Both the position numbers and the translations under genes were made by a program. The notes under the pieces were generated by a model, which ran no database searches, was not told the origin of the DNA, and saw only the letters and a program-made list of their open reading frames with translations. Positions 9,178-16,950 of a stretch of DNA of 64,000 nt are shown here, one piece after another (position 1 is the stretch's first letter; the number at the start of each line of letters is the position of its first letter). Source of the DNA: Marinomonas ostreistagni (lineage in GTDB: Bacteria; Pseudomonadota; Gammaproteobacteria; Pseudomonadales; Marinomonadaceae); the NCBI RefSeq assembly GCF_016888445.1, contig NZ_JAFEKF010000001.1, positions 620,001 to 684,000 of the forward strand, read 5' to 3'.

Positions 9178-9600
9178 ATGAAGCAACGCAAACCTCTTAT
9201 CGCAGTACTGACTGCGCTGGCTCTCACAGGCTGTGCATCGGGTTCTCATGTCTTAACTGGTCAGCAACGACCTGCCATCGACGCGACACAAGTCGCCGTC
9301 TACAGTCAACCGCCGCAACAAAACTACGAAGTAGTAGCGCGTGTTGAGGCTTCCAGTAGTCGCGGCGTCACACAACAAGGGCGCATGGATTCAGCTCTCA
9401 ATACGCTTAAAGAAGAAGCGGCCGAGCTTGGCGCTAATGGCGTGATCGTGCCAGATCTTGCTAGGCGTGGAGGTGGCGTGTCGACGCAAGTTTCTACGGG
9501 GATCTCTGGTGGTAGTGGCGGGTTACGCTCAGGTTTAGGCACTGGCTTTACCATTAATCCTGCGAGCATTCATGGTACCGCTATTTTTGTCACGGAATAA
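9178..9600 (+). CDS. Small lipoprotein with RcsF/YbjQ-like fold
   Basis: A 140-residue lipoprotein. ATG 9178, with GGAAGA upstream, gives MKQRKPLIAVLTALALTGC with the lipobox Cys at residue 19; two ATGs 15-18 nt earlier are possible. The mature part, VAVYSQPPQQNYEVVARV...ALNTLKEEAAELGANGVIV, resembles the strand-helix-strand unit of RcsF/YbjQ-type proteins. It is followed by a Gly/Ser-rich low-complexity stretch and a short C-terminal strand. There is no RcsF-specific disulphide pattern, so a role in Rcs signalling is not supported. Confidence 0.7.
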   Translation: MKQRKPLIAVLTALALTGCASGSHVLTGQQRPAIDATQVAVYSQPPQQNYEVVARVEASSSRGVTQQGRMDSALNTLKEEAAELGANGVIVPDLARRGGGVSTQVSTGISGGSGGLRSGLGTGFTINPASIHGTAIFVTE

Positions 9601-9630
9601 CGGTGACTCAAGCTTGCTGGGGCAAATGGC

Positions 9631-10851
9631 TCAACGGGCGTAGCGTGCCTGCCAAGCTTGCTCCAACGCCGTCATCCAACTGCTGTGGGGCTCGGGCAGT
9701 GTGGTGCCAAGTTCTTCTATAGAGAGCGTGGCTAGTCCCCTTGGAAGATTATCCAGCTCCGCTTGGGATTGGGGTGAGAGTTTGTTGTAATCTAAGACCG
9801 ATAAATCGCCCCAAATCATCGGATCTTGTTTAAAGATTTGAGCTTCAGGCGACAGTAAATAGTTGGCGACCACTTGTGCGCCAGCCTTAGCGCCACTATT
9901 AAAAGGTATGGCGACGAAATGCGTGTTGCCAATAGTGCCAGCATCAAACACATAGGTACGTACAGTATCAGGTAAATTGCCGCGTTCAATTTGTACCGAT
10001 GCCGCCGATATATCAAAACTTAGGGCAATATCGATTTGTTTATCCGCTAAAAGCTGCATCATCTCTTCTGCGGTGGCTGGGAAGACGCGCCCTTGGCGCC
10101 AAGCATAGGGGTGAAGTTGATCTAGTAGGGCCCACAAAGGCTTAGTGGCCTGATCAAAATTTGCCTCACTCACTGGATTAAGAAGGGCAAGGCGGTCCTC
10201 AGAGAGTTCGTATAAGGCTTGCTTTAGAAAGGTCGTGCCCAAGTAATGTGGCGGTCTAGGGTAAGTGATTTGACCAGGGTGTTGTTTGGCATAGCGCAAC
10301 ATGTCATGGGCTGACTTAGGGGGATTCTCTAACCTAGCTGAGTCATACATAAAGGTCAGCTGAGCCATGCCCCAAGGGGCTTCCATGCCTTCCACAGCAG
10401 TACCGAAATCTTGTGTCAGGCTTTGTCGAGCTGAAGGATTCACATGGTTTATATAATTGGGGAGCTGCTCTGCAAAAGGTCCATAAAGCAGACCATTTTG
10501 CTTCATGAATCGAAAGTTCTCACCATTGATCCAGACCAGATCGACACTGCCTTGAGCATTATTGTTGGCCTGTTTTTCTGCCATAATTCGATTGGCTGTG
10601 TTCGCTATTTCGACAACCTTAAGATGCTTCAACTCAATATCGTATTGGCTGTCGACGCGGCTGGCGATCCACTGAATGTATTCATTCACATTTTCAGCGC
10701 CACCCCAAGCACTCCAATAAACGGTTTGGCCCTTAGCCTGTTCAACAATGGCATCCCATCGAGATGTCTCTGACTGTGCTTGAGCAGAGGACGTGGCAAG
10801 CAACGCTGACAAGCATAGACTGATGGCATAAAAAGGTGTGTATTTAAGCAT
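9631..10851 (-). CDS. YnjB-like ABC transporter periplasmic binding protein
   Basis: A 406-residue periplasmic solute-binding protein with a Sec signal peptide ending near AQAQSE. I moved the start to ATG 10851, where AAGGAG lies 6 nt upstream. The motif VYWSAWGGAENVNEYIQWI and later LVWINGENFRFMKQNGLLYGP and EAPWGMAQLTFMYD are typical of the YnjB family, part of the YnjBCD importer whose substrate is uncertain (thiamine-like or sulfonate-like proposals). No permease or ATPase gene is adjacent, so this is an orphan binding protein that may serve a transporter elsewhere. Confidence 0.8.
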   Translation of the reverse strand: MLKYTPFYAISLCLSALLATSSAQAQSETSRWDAIVEQAKGQTVYWSAWGGAENVNEYIQWIASRVDSQYDIELKHLKVVEIANTANRIMAEKQANNNAQGSVDLVWINGENFRFMKQNGLLYGPFAEQLPNYINHVNPSARQSLTQDFGTAVEGMEAPWGMAQLTFMYDSARLENPPKSAHDMLRYAKQHPGQITYPRPPHYLGTTFLKQALYELSEDRLALLNPVSEANFDQATKPLWALLDQLHPYAWRQGRVFPATAEEMMQLLADKQIDIALSFDISAASVQIERGNLPDTVRTYVFDAGTIGNTHFVAIPFNSGAKAGAQVVANYLLSPEAQIFKQDPMIWGDLSVLDYNKLSPQSQAELDNLPRGLATLSIEELGTTLPEPHSSWMTALEQAWQARYAR

Positions 10852-11034
10852 CTCAAGCTCCTTAAGCACTTCGATGTCTGGCTGCACAAAGATTGAATGA
10901 GTGGGTGAGAAGGATTTATTTTTTTCTTCAGCAGCGCTTTAGCGTACCATGAGCGGCAAATTTATCGTTGCGTCATTATGTAACTATGGCCTGTAAATGG
11001 AAGATTTAACAGTTTAATAAGGTGATATAGTCGC

Positions 11035-13323
11035 TTGTCTGATTATCCATATACCGCTGAACAGCAAGCGGTGATTCAACATGATATGCGCCAGCATGCT
11101 AAAGTCATCGCTGTGGCCGGCGCAGGTAAAAGTACGACCTTGATCGGGCGTATTGTGACATTACTTGAGCAGGGCGTGGCGGCTGAAAAAATTGGCGTGT
11201 TTATGTTTAATAAAAGCGCTCAAGAAGAGTTCTCTGCTCGTTTAAGCAAGGTACTAGCGCAGCGGGGAAGTGCGCGTCAGCCAAATGTAATGACGTTTCA
11301 TGCTTTTGGTATGCGTTTATGCCGACGTTTAGAGCAGCGTAATTTGCTTAGCACTGCCAAGCTGGTGACCGATGAGTTTTCTTTTATCAAGCTTGTGCGC
11401 GAGGCCCGACAGCGGCTGTTGCGTGACAACAATACGCTTACTTTGCAAGATGAGCGGGATTGGTTGGAAGATTTCTTACTGTTTGTCGATCAAGTCAAGG
11501 CCGCAAGCATCAACCCTCAAGAGGTGTTTGAGTCAGGCAGTTGGAACAAAGAATGCCAGCATTTTGTGGCCTTGTATGAGCACGTCGAAACCCTGCGTAA
11601 ACAGCATAAACTACGTTTTTTTGCCGATCTATTGGCGGATCCTTTCACCTTGATGCAAACGGCTTCGGGCGAGCAAATGCACTATATTCAGACCTTGGCG
11701 CCGGAGTATGAGCACTTATTAATTGATGAGTTTCAAGACATTAATCCGTGTCAGTACGAGTTGCTAAAGGCGCTCTATCAGAGTCAGGCCAATTGGATGA
11801 TCGTCGGCGATGTGCAACAGTGTATTTATGAGTGGCGCGGTGCGGCGCCAGATATCATGGCGCAGCAATTTGATCATGACTTTGGTCAAGTGACGACCTA
11901 TCCGCTAGCGTGTAGTTTTCGCTTTGGCCACTCGGTTGGCTTGATGGCTTCCTGTGTGGTGTCGCAAAACCAAGTTGATCAGCTCGTGGTGGGTAAAGGT
12001 CAAGCGACCGAGATCGACTTTGCCCGTTCAAACCTTCCTGGTCGAGCATTGCTAACTGAGTTAAAAGACTGGCACGACCGTGGCCGCAGCCTGGAAAGTT
12101 GTGCGGTATTAGTGCGCCTCTACAGTGATATGGTGCCGATACAGTTAGCTTTGATGCACAAAGGTGTGCCTTATCAGCTGCATGGTGATTCGCCACTTTT
12201 GGATAACCGTCAAATACGTTTGTTAATGGCCTATTTGAGTGTCATGGCTGGCGGGTTGCAGGATCCTTCGAAGTTTTATGACAGCAACGATCTTGAGTAT
12301 TTATTAAGTGTGCCACACGTTACCCATGCCCAAGCTGACCGCAAACGTCTGCTTACCCAGGCGCGCCAAAGTCCACATTTGATTCCCGAGCTAATCGAAA
12401 ATTTAGCCGATCAAACCGAAGGTTGGAAGGGTAAGAAAATGGCGGACCGAGCGGATTGGTTACGTACCTTGCCCCTATACAAAAACGACCCTGCGCAAGG
12501 GCTGCAAATGACCTTGGATAAGCTGGGCATCTATCGTTATTTTGAAAACACCAGTAGCAAAGATATCCAAGCGCAAGAGAAAATCGCCACCTGTGAAGCC
12601 TTTTTAAGCTACGTCAAAGGTATTGCTAAGCCTGCTGATGAGATTATGGCGCAGTTGCGTCAGCTTAACGAGCAAGATGCCCAGCACAATCATGGTGTGC
12701 ATTTAATGACTATCCATAAGTCCAAAGGCTTAGAGTTTGACCTGGTACTAATGTCCGGACTGCAAGAAGGGCGCTTCCCATATTATGACGATGATCTTAG
12801 TGCGATCGATCGTCAAGCGGCGGCAGAAATGCAAGCAGAGCGCCGATTGTTTTATGTGGCGATGACGCGGGCACGACAACGACTAGTATTTTTAGAAACC
12901 CCAGTCGGTGAAGAAGTGCGCCGCCTAAGTGAGGGCGGACTTCAAGGTGCTCCAAAATCTGGTGCTTTATCCCGCTTTGTCTTTGAAGCGCAGCCACTAC
13001 CAGTGCAAACACTGGTAGATCAGTGGCAAGCGCAAGCGCCGGTTGCGATCAGCGCGGACCTTGAGGCGCCACTGTCTGCTTACTTAGATACGCAAGAAGA
13101 CGGGCCATCCGTTAGCTTTAAGCGTGCCAAGGGCGCCGTCAAAGAGGACTTAAAAGCAGGTGATAAAGTGCGTCACGATCAATATGGCCAAGGTGTTGTA
13201 GTGCGCCAAGAGACTTCTGGTAAGCGTATGATCTTTGTTGATTTTGGCGAGCTTGGCTTGAAGCGCTTTAACCCTAAACATACAAAACTGGTGCGATTAG
13301 CCTCTCGCCAAACGACTCATTAA
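11035..13323 (+). CDS. UvrD/PcrA-family superfamily-1 DNA helicase
   Basis: A 762-residue 3'-5' SF1 helicase. Motifs appear in order: Q-motif (YTAEQQAVI), Walker A (AGAGKSTT, about residue 28), DEFQD Walker B (about residue 237), motif III (GDVQQCIYEWRGA), TIHKSKGLEFDLVL and FYVAMTRAR. The C-terminal 50 residues (AGDKVRHDQYGQGVVV...FGELGLKRF) form the Tudor-like RNA-polymerase-binding tail seen in UvrD/PcrA. The start is TTG 11035: an in-frame TGA lies 12 nt upstream and no ATG/GTG lies between. AAGGTG is the ribosome site. It is somewhat longer than UvrD and differs from UvrD and Rep, so I give no symbol. Confidence 0.9.
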   Translation: MSDYPYTAEQQAVIQHDMRQHAKVIAVAGAGKSTTLIGRIVTLLEQGVAAEKIGVFMFNKSAQEEFSARLSKVLAQRGSARQPNVMTFHAFGMRLCRRLEQRNLLSTAKLVTDEFSFIKLVREARQRLLRDNNTLTLQDERDWLEDFLLFVDQVKAASINPQEVFESGSWNKECQHFVALYEHVETLRKQHKLRFFADLLADPFTLMQTASGEQMHYIQTLAPEYEHLLIDEFQDINPCQYELLKALYQSQANWMIVGDVQQCIYEWRGAAPDIMAQQFDHDFGQVTTYPLACSFRFGHSVGLMASCVVSQNQVDQLVVGKGQATEIDFARSNLPGRALLTELKDWHDRGRSLESCAVLVRLYSDMVPIQLALMHKGVPYQLHGDSPLLDNRQIRLLMAYLSVMAGGLQDPSKFYDSNDLEYLLSVPHVTHAQADRKRLLTQARQSPHLIPELIENLADQTEGWKGKKMADRADWLRTLPLYKNDPAQGLQMTLDKLGIYRYFENTSSKDIQAQEKIATCEAFLSYVKGIAKPADEIMAQLRQLNEQDAQHNHGVHLMTIHKSKGLEFDLVLMSGLQEGRFPYYDDDLSAIDRQAAAEMQAERRLFYVAMTRARQRLVFLETPVGEEVRRLSEGGLQGAPKSGALSRFVFEAQPLPVQTLVDQWQAQAPVAISADLEAPLSAYLDTQEDGPSVSFKRAKGAVKEDLKAGDKVRHDQYGQGVVVRQETSGKRMIFVDFGELGLKRFNPKHTKLVRLASRQTTH

Positions 13324-13334
13324 GTGGAGTTTTT

Positions 13335-14288
13335 ATGACCATTCCATTGATCAATTTTGCCAAACTGACCAGTTCTGATAAGAGTACTCAACAGCAAGAA
13401 ATAAAGCGACTGGACCAAGCTTGCCGAGACATTGGCTTTTTTTATCTGATTGACACAGATATCGACACCGCGCTAATTAACCGCATCATGCGTGCGGCGC
13501 AGCGTTTTTTTGCTCAACCTTTGCAGCAAAAGCTTGCCATCGACATCAAAAATAGCTGCAACCATCGCGGTTATGGCGCCGTGGGCGAAGAGCAATTAGA
13601 CGAGATCAACAAAGCTGACTGGAAAGAAACCTTTGATATGGCACTGGATCTGCCTAGCGATCATCCGCTGGCGGCGCGTTATCCTAAGATGTATGGACCG
13701 AATCAAAATCCAAGCGATCCTAATGTGCTAGAAACATTGCATGATTATTATGTGACAGCGTTTGGTGTAGCCATGAAGGTATTGGAGGCAATGGCTCAGG
13801 CGCTAGATTTGGCACCGGATTTCTTCACACGTTGCTTCAAGGAGCATGTCACGGTGTTGCGTATGATTCATTACCCACCGCGTCCAGAACAAACCCACGA
13901 CAATGGTGCAGGCGCTCACACAGATTATGGCTGTATCACCTTGCTGTTGCAGGATGAGGTGGGTGGCTTAGAAGTCAAACATCGCAATGGTGAATGGGTG
14001 CAAGCGACGCCGATGGAGGGCGCATTGGTGGTGAATATTGGTGATTTGATGCAGCGTTGGACCAATGATGAATATACGTCAACTACTCATCGTGTGAAGG
14101 CTTCTGCAGCGGACACACACCGTTATTCGTTTCCATTTTTTGTCGAGCCAGATTATGAGACGCAAGTGGCCTGCGTGCCGACTTGCCAAAGTAACACCAA
14201 GCCTGCCAAATACGCACCGATCTTAAGTGGTGACTGGATCCAGTCGCGCTTTGATGCGACTTATGCTTACCGTGAGCAAGAGGCGTAG
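13335..14288 (+). CDS. 2-oxoglutarate/Fe(II)-dependent oxygenase, isopenicillin-N-synthase-like
   Basis: A 317-residue double-stranded beta-helix oxygenase with an N-terminal DIOX_N module (GFFYLIDTDID, RFFAQPLQQK) and the metal site HTD (GAHTDYG, about residue 195) plus the distal His in TTHRVKA. The Arg that binds 2-oxoglutarate is in HRYSFPFFVEPDY. Family members hydroxylate or desaturate small molecules; the substrate cannot be read from sequence. It starts 11 nt after the helicase stop with TGGAG upstream, so the two are probably co-transcribed though functionally unrelated. Confidence 0.88.
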   Translation: MTIPLINFAKLTSSDKSTQQQEIKRLDQACRDIGFFYLIDTDIDTALINRIMRAAQRFFAQPLQQKLAIDIKNSCNHRGYGAVGEEQLDEINKADWKETFDMALDLPSDHPLAARYPKMYGPNQNPSDPNVLETLHDYYVTAFGVAMKVLEAMAQALDLAPDFFTRCFKEHVTVLRMIHYPPRPEQTHDNGAGAHTDYGCITLLLQDEVGGLEVKHRNGEWVQATPMEGALVVNIGDLMQRWTNDEYTSTTHRVKASAADTHRYSFPFFVEPDYETQVACVPTCQSNTKPAKYAPILSGDWIQSRFDATYAYREQEA

Positions 14289-14305
14289 CGTCATCGGTTA
14301 TAGAG

Positions 14306-14333
14306 TACGCGTTTAGCGAATACTAAACGCGTA
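14306..14333. terminator. Convergent hairpin overlapping the amidotransferase stop
   Basis: An 11-bp perfect stem, TACGCGTTTAG / CTAAACGCGTA, with a 6-nt loop. It spans the stop codon of the minus-strand amidotransferase and lies 17 nt after the oxygenase stop, so it can serve both convergent transcripts. There is no T-run. Confidence 0.5.
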
Positions 14334-15083
14334 AGACTCATATGACGACACACTGATCTTCACCATATGGCCAGGATTGACTTGATGCCAGCCAGAGGTA
14401 GAGATGTCTAGGGGTTCAGAGCCCACCACGACATATTGATCAAACTGCTTGTAATATAAAGACGGGGCATGTGCGTCACTGGCGTAGCGTATCGCCCACA
14501 TATCTTTGCCATCTGAAAGCATGCTGGTAAAGCGCAGCGGTTCGGTGATGCCTTTCTCACGCATTAGATCAAGGATCTGCTGCAAGGTCTGCTGCACGGC
14601 AAAAGTAGGGTTTTGCTCTAGGCCATTAGCCAACATCATCAAGAAAATCGCTTCTGAGTCTGTGCTGCCGCGGCGCTCGCTGTACAAATATTCGGGAATC
14701 CAGCGATCGATTTGCCAGCGCATTTTTTCATAATCGCCGATTTGACCGTTGTGCATAAACAGCCAATTGTTGTAACCAAAAGGGTGACAGTTGTTGCGAG
14801 ACGTGGATGTACCCGTTGAGGCACGTACATGAGCAAAGAAGAGTCCGCTTTTTATGTGGCGCGCGAGGCTCTTGAGATTGGCGTCGCTCCAAGCGGGCAA
14901 AATTTCGTGATACAAGCCAGGTTCTTCACGCTCATCGTACCAGCCTAAGCCAAACCCATCGGCATTGACGGTGACTTCTGATTTGCGCGCGCTGATACTT
15001 TGATGAATCAAAGAGTGCTCAGGCTCAAACAGAAGCTGCTCTAAATAGACTGGGTAGCCTTGGTACGCCATCCAACGACACAT
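14313..15083 (-). CDS. Class II glutamine amidotransferase, YafJ-like
   Basis: A 256-residue Ntn-type glutaminase. The N-terminal Cys nucleophile is Cys2 (MCRWMAYQG), exposed by Met removal. Conserved substrate-site features follow: ADGFGLGWYD, FFAHVRASTGTST, HPFGYNNWLFMHNGQIGDY and RGSTDSEAIF. These match E. coli YafJ and the EgtC group. YafJ has no established substrate; EgtC acts in ergothioneine synthesis, but no other egt gene is nearby. It is convergent with the oxygenase gene. Confidence 0.88.
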   Translation of the reverse strand: MCRWMAYQGYPVYLEQLLFEPEHSLIHQSISARKSEVTVNADGFGLGWYDEREEPGLYHEILPAWSDANLKSLARHIKSGLFFAHVRASTGTSTSRNNCHPFGYNNWLFMHNGQIGDYEKMRWQIDRWIPEYLYSERRGSTDSEAIFLMMLANGLEQNPTFAVQQTLQQILDLMREKGITEPLRFTSMLSDGKDMWAIRYASDAHAPSLYYKQFDQYVVVGSEPLDISTSGWHQVNPGHMVKISVSSYESYAFSIR

Positions 15084-15215
15084 AATACACTCCCTATACA
15101 GACAGATTAGGGTAAAACATGAGTGTCATTACAACGCATGAGCAAGCGCTTGGCTAGTGTGATCAACAAATCACAACACAAAGGAACAAGTTGAAATAGA
15201 AAAGGGGGAGATTAA

Positions 15216-15328
15216 GGTGGCATCTCCACCAGCCTCACCTCGGCACCCGAGTCCACCGCTGTGGCTGCTTCCTTCCGGACCTGACCAGATTAACGGTTTA
15301 TCGTTGCGAGGGGACCAGCGGAGACACC
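15216..15328 (-). ncRNA. ffs: 4.5S RNA (bacterial SRP RNA)
   Basis: On the minus strand the conserved SRP helix-8 core GGTCCGGAAGGAAGCAGCC is present, with the GGAA tetraloop and asymmetric loop that binds Ffh. The termini pair (5' GGTGTCTCC with 3' GGAGATGCCACC), giving a ~113-nt rod close to the E. coli 114-nt RNA. Ends are estimated from this pairing. A T-run follows within 20 nt (CTCCCCCTTTT). It delivers inner-membrane protein ribosomes to FtsY. Confidence 0.95.
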
Positions 15329-15359
15329 ATAGAGGAGGTCCCGATGACCTTGAAAGCGA

Positions 15360-15387
15360 ATTATACGCACCAAATTATAAAGTGCAA
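15360..15387 (-). promoter_or_regulatory. Sigma-70 promoter of ffs
   Basis: On the minus strand TTGCAC (15387-15382) and a consensus TATAAT (15365-15360) are separated by 16 bp. Transcription would begin near 15353, leaving about 25 nt of 5' leader, as expected for the RNase P-processed 4.5S precursor. Confidence 0.75.
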
Positions 15388-15524
15388 CCGATGTGTTATA
15401 TTTTTCAGTTACTTAGGTAAATTTTTATAAATTGGGTTTATTTCAGATGTTTGCCATTTTGGGCGTTGGTATCCGTTTAACCATCTAGTACCATACGTGC
15501 CAATTATTGTTTGAGGGCCTATCG

Positions 15525-16388
15525 TTGAAGCTGTTTGTAAAAAACTTAACCCATGTCGATCTATCTTATTTCTGTCCGGTGCGTGGTGTATTGGGCGAAA
15601 GTTGGCAAGTGGATCTCGTGTTAACAGGGAAGCTTAACGATGAGAGCATGATTTGTGATTTCAGTATCGTCAAAAAGATGGTCAAGCAGTGGCTTGATGC
15701 GCATTTAGATCATACCTTGGCGGTTCCTGCGCAGCATCCTGCTAGTCAATTGGAAGCATTAGACAATGACCGTGTTGGTTTTTCGTTTACCCACGAATCA
15801 GGCCAGACGTTTCATTGCAAAGCGCCAAGCCAAGCGATTTGCCAATTGCCGATGGCGGAAATCACTGCGGATCAAGCGGCCGCTTGGGTCGAGTCTCAAA
15901 TTTTGGATCTCTTACCCGCTGAGCTTGAAGCAGTGTCGATTCGATTTTACCCAGAAGCGAGCAATGAAGCGCAGTATCAATACAGTCACGGCCTTAAAAA
16001 ACACGACGGTAACTGTCAGCGCATCGCTCATGGCCACCGTTCCGTGATCGAGATCTTGCGCAATGGTAGCCGTGACAAGGCGCTAGAAGCGGATTGGGCC
16101 AAGCGCTGGCAAGACATTTATCTGGGCACCGAAGATGATCTAATCGGCATTATTGAAGAGCAAGGTGTGCGCTACCATCATTTTAGTTATGTGAGCCGAC
16201 AAGGTTTATTTGAGCTGATTACCCCGAGCGCGCGTGTATACATGCTTGATTGCGATACCACGGTAGAGTCCTTAGCGGCCCATATTGCCAAGCAATTGGC
16301 GAAAGAGAATGCTGGCGATCTCATCGAAGTGCACGCATTTGAAGGCATCGGTAAAGGTGCGATATTTGAATACAAGGTAGAGAAATGA
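15525..16388 (+). CDS. Two-module 6-pyruvoyl-tetrahydropterin synthase-like (QueD family) protein
   Basis: A 287-residue member of the PTPS/QueD family, which acts on dihydroneopterin triphosphate (QueD makes 6-carboxytetrahydropterin for queuosine). The first half keeps DFSIVKKMVKQW...LDHTLAVP, the family's DF-x-x-x-K and DH elements, but the zinc HGH position reads LGESW. The second half has C...AHGH (about residue 176) and the C-terminal TTVESLA...EVHAFEGIGKGAIFEY. One complete set of elements is thus spread over two modules. I chose TTG 15525, giving the family start MKLFVKNLT, with GAGGG 8 nt upstream. It overlaps hisI by 4 nt. Confidence 0.8.
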   Translation: MKLFVKNLTHVDLSYFCPVRGVLGESWQVDLVLTGKLNDESMICDFSIVKKMVKQWLDAHLDHTLAVPAQHPASQLEALDNDRVGFSFTHESGQTFHCKAPSQAICQLPMAEITADQAAAWVESQILDLLPAELEAVSIRFYPEASNEAQYQYSHGLKKHDGNCQRIAHGHRSVIEILRNGSRDKALEADWAKRWQDIYLGTEDDLIGIIEEQGVRYHHFSYVSRQGLFELITPSARVYMLDCDTTVESLAAHIAKQLAKENAGDLIEVHAFEGIGKGAIFEYKVEK

Positions 16389-16789
16389 GCTTAAAAGCCT
16401 ATGAAATGATGCCTCAAGGCACTGAATTGGATCTTGATGAAATCATCGCCAATCTTAAAACCGACCAAGACGGCTTGATTGCCGCCATTGCGCAGCAGCA
16501 CGATACCAAAGAAGTCCTGATGATGGCTTTTATGAATGAAAAATCGATTCGTGAAACCCTTGAGACAGGGCAGGTGTGCTATTGGTCACGCTCACGTCAA
16601 ACCTACTGGCGCAAAGGCGAAAGCTCTGGACATCGTCAGCGTTTGGTCTCGATGGCGTTTGACTGCGATGGCGATGCCATTTTATTGCAGGTAGATCAGC
16701 TTGGGGCTGCTTGTCATACCAACCGCCGCGACTGTTTTTTCTTTGAAGTGCGTGATGGCAAAGTCTGCATTGATACCGATCCACAATAA
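16385..16789 (+). CDS. hisI: Phosphoribosyl-AMP cyclohydrolase
   Basis: A 134-residue stand-alone HisI, which hydrolyses phosphoribosyl-AMP in step 3 of histidine synthesis. The zinc/active-site signatures are visible: SRSRQTYWRKGESSGH, the metal-binding DCDGDAILLQVDQ and the Cys pair in GAACHTNRRDCFF. It lacks the HisE domain that is fused in enterobacteria. Its ATG overlaps the stop of the PTPS-like gene (ATGA), so the two are translationally coupled. No other his gene is in the window. Confidence 0.93.
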   Translation: MSLKAYEMMPQGTELDLDEIIANLKTDQDGLIAAIAQQHDTKEVLMMAFMNEKSIRETLETGQVCYWSRSRQTYWRKGESSGHRQRLVSMAFDCDGDAILLQVDQLGAACHTNRRDCFFFEVRDGKVCIDTDPQ

Positions 16790-16950
16790 CTAGCACCGTT
16801 TTATCAAGGCTCGCAATTAGCTTACCTTAGCCTGTTGCGAGCTCTCCCACCTTACCCTCTTACAAAATAAAGTTACTTTTCATAACAGTTCTGTTACCGC
16901 TGTTCAGCTTATTATTAGCCATTGGTCTAAAAATATTTTTGAGGCGTTTT

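Noticed and set aside
15217-15420. A 67-codon plus-strand reading frame
   Set aside because: It lies on the opposite strand of the 4.5S RNA gene and its promoter; the RNA explains the conservation-like pattern and there is no ribosome site.
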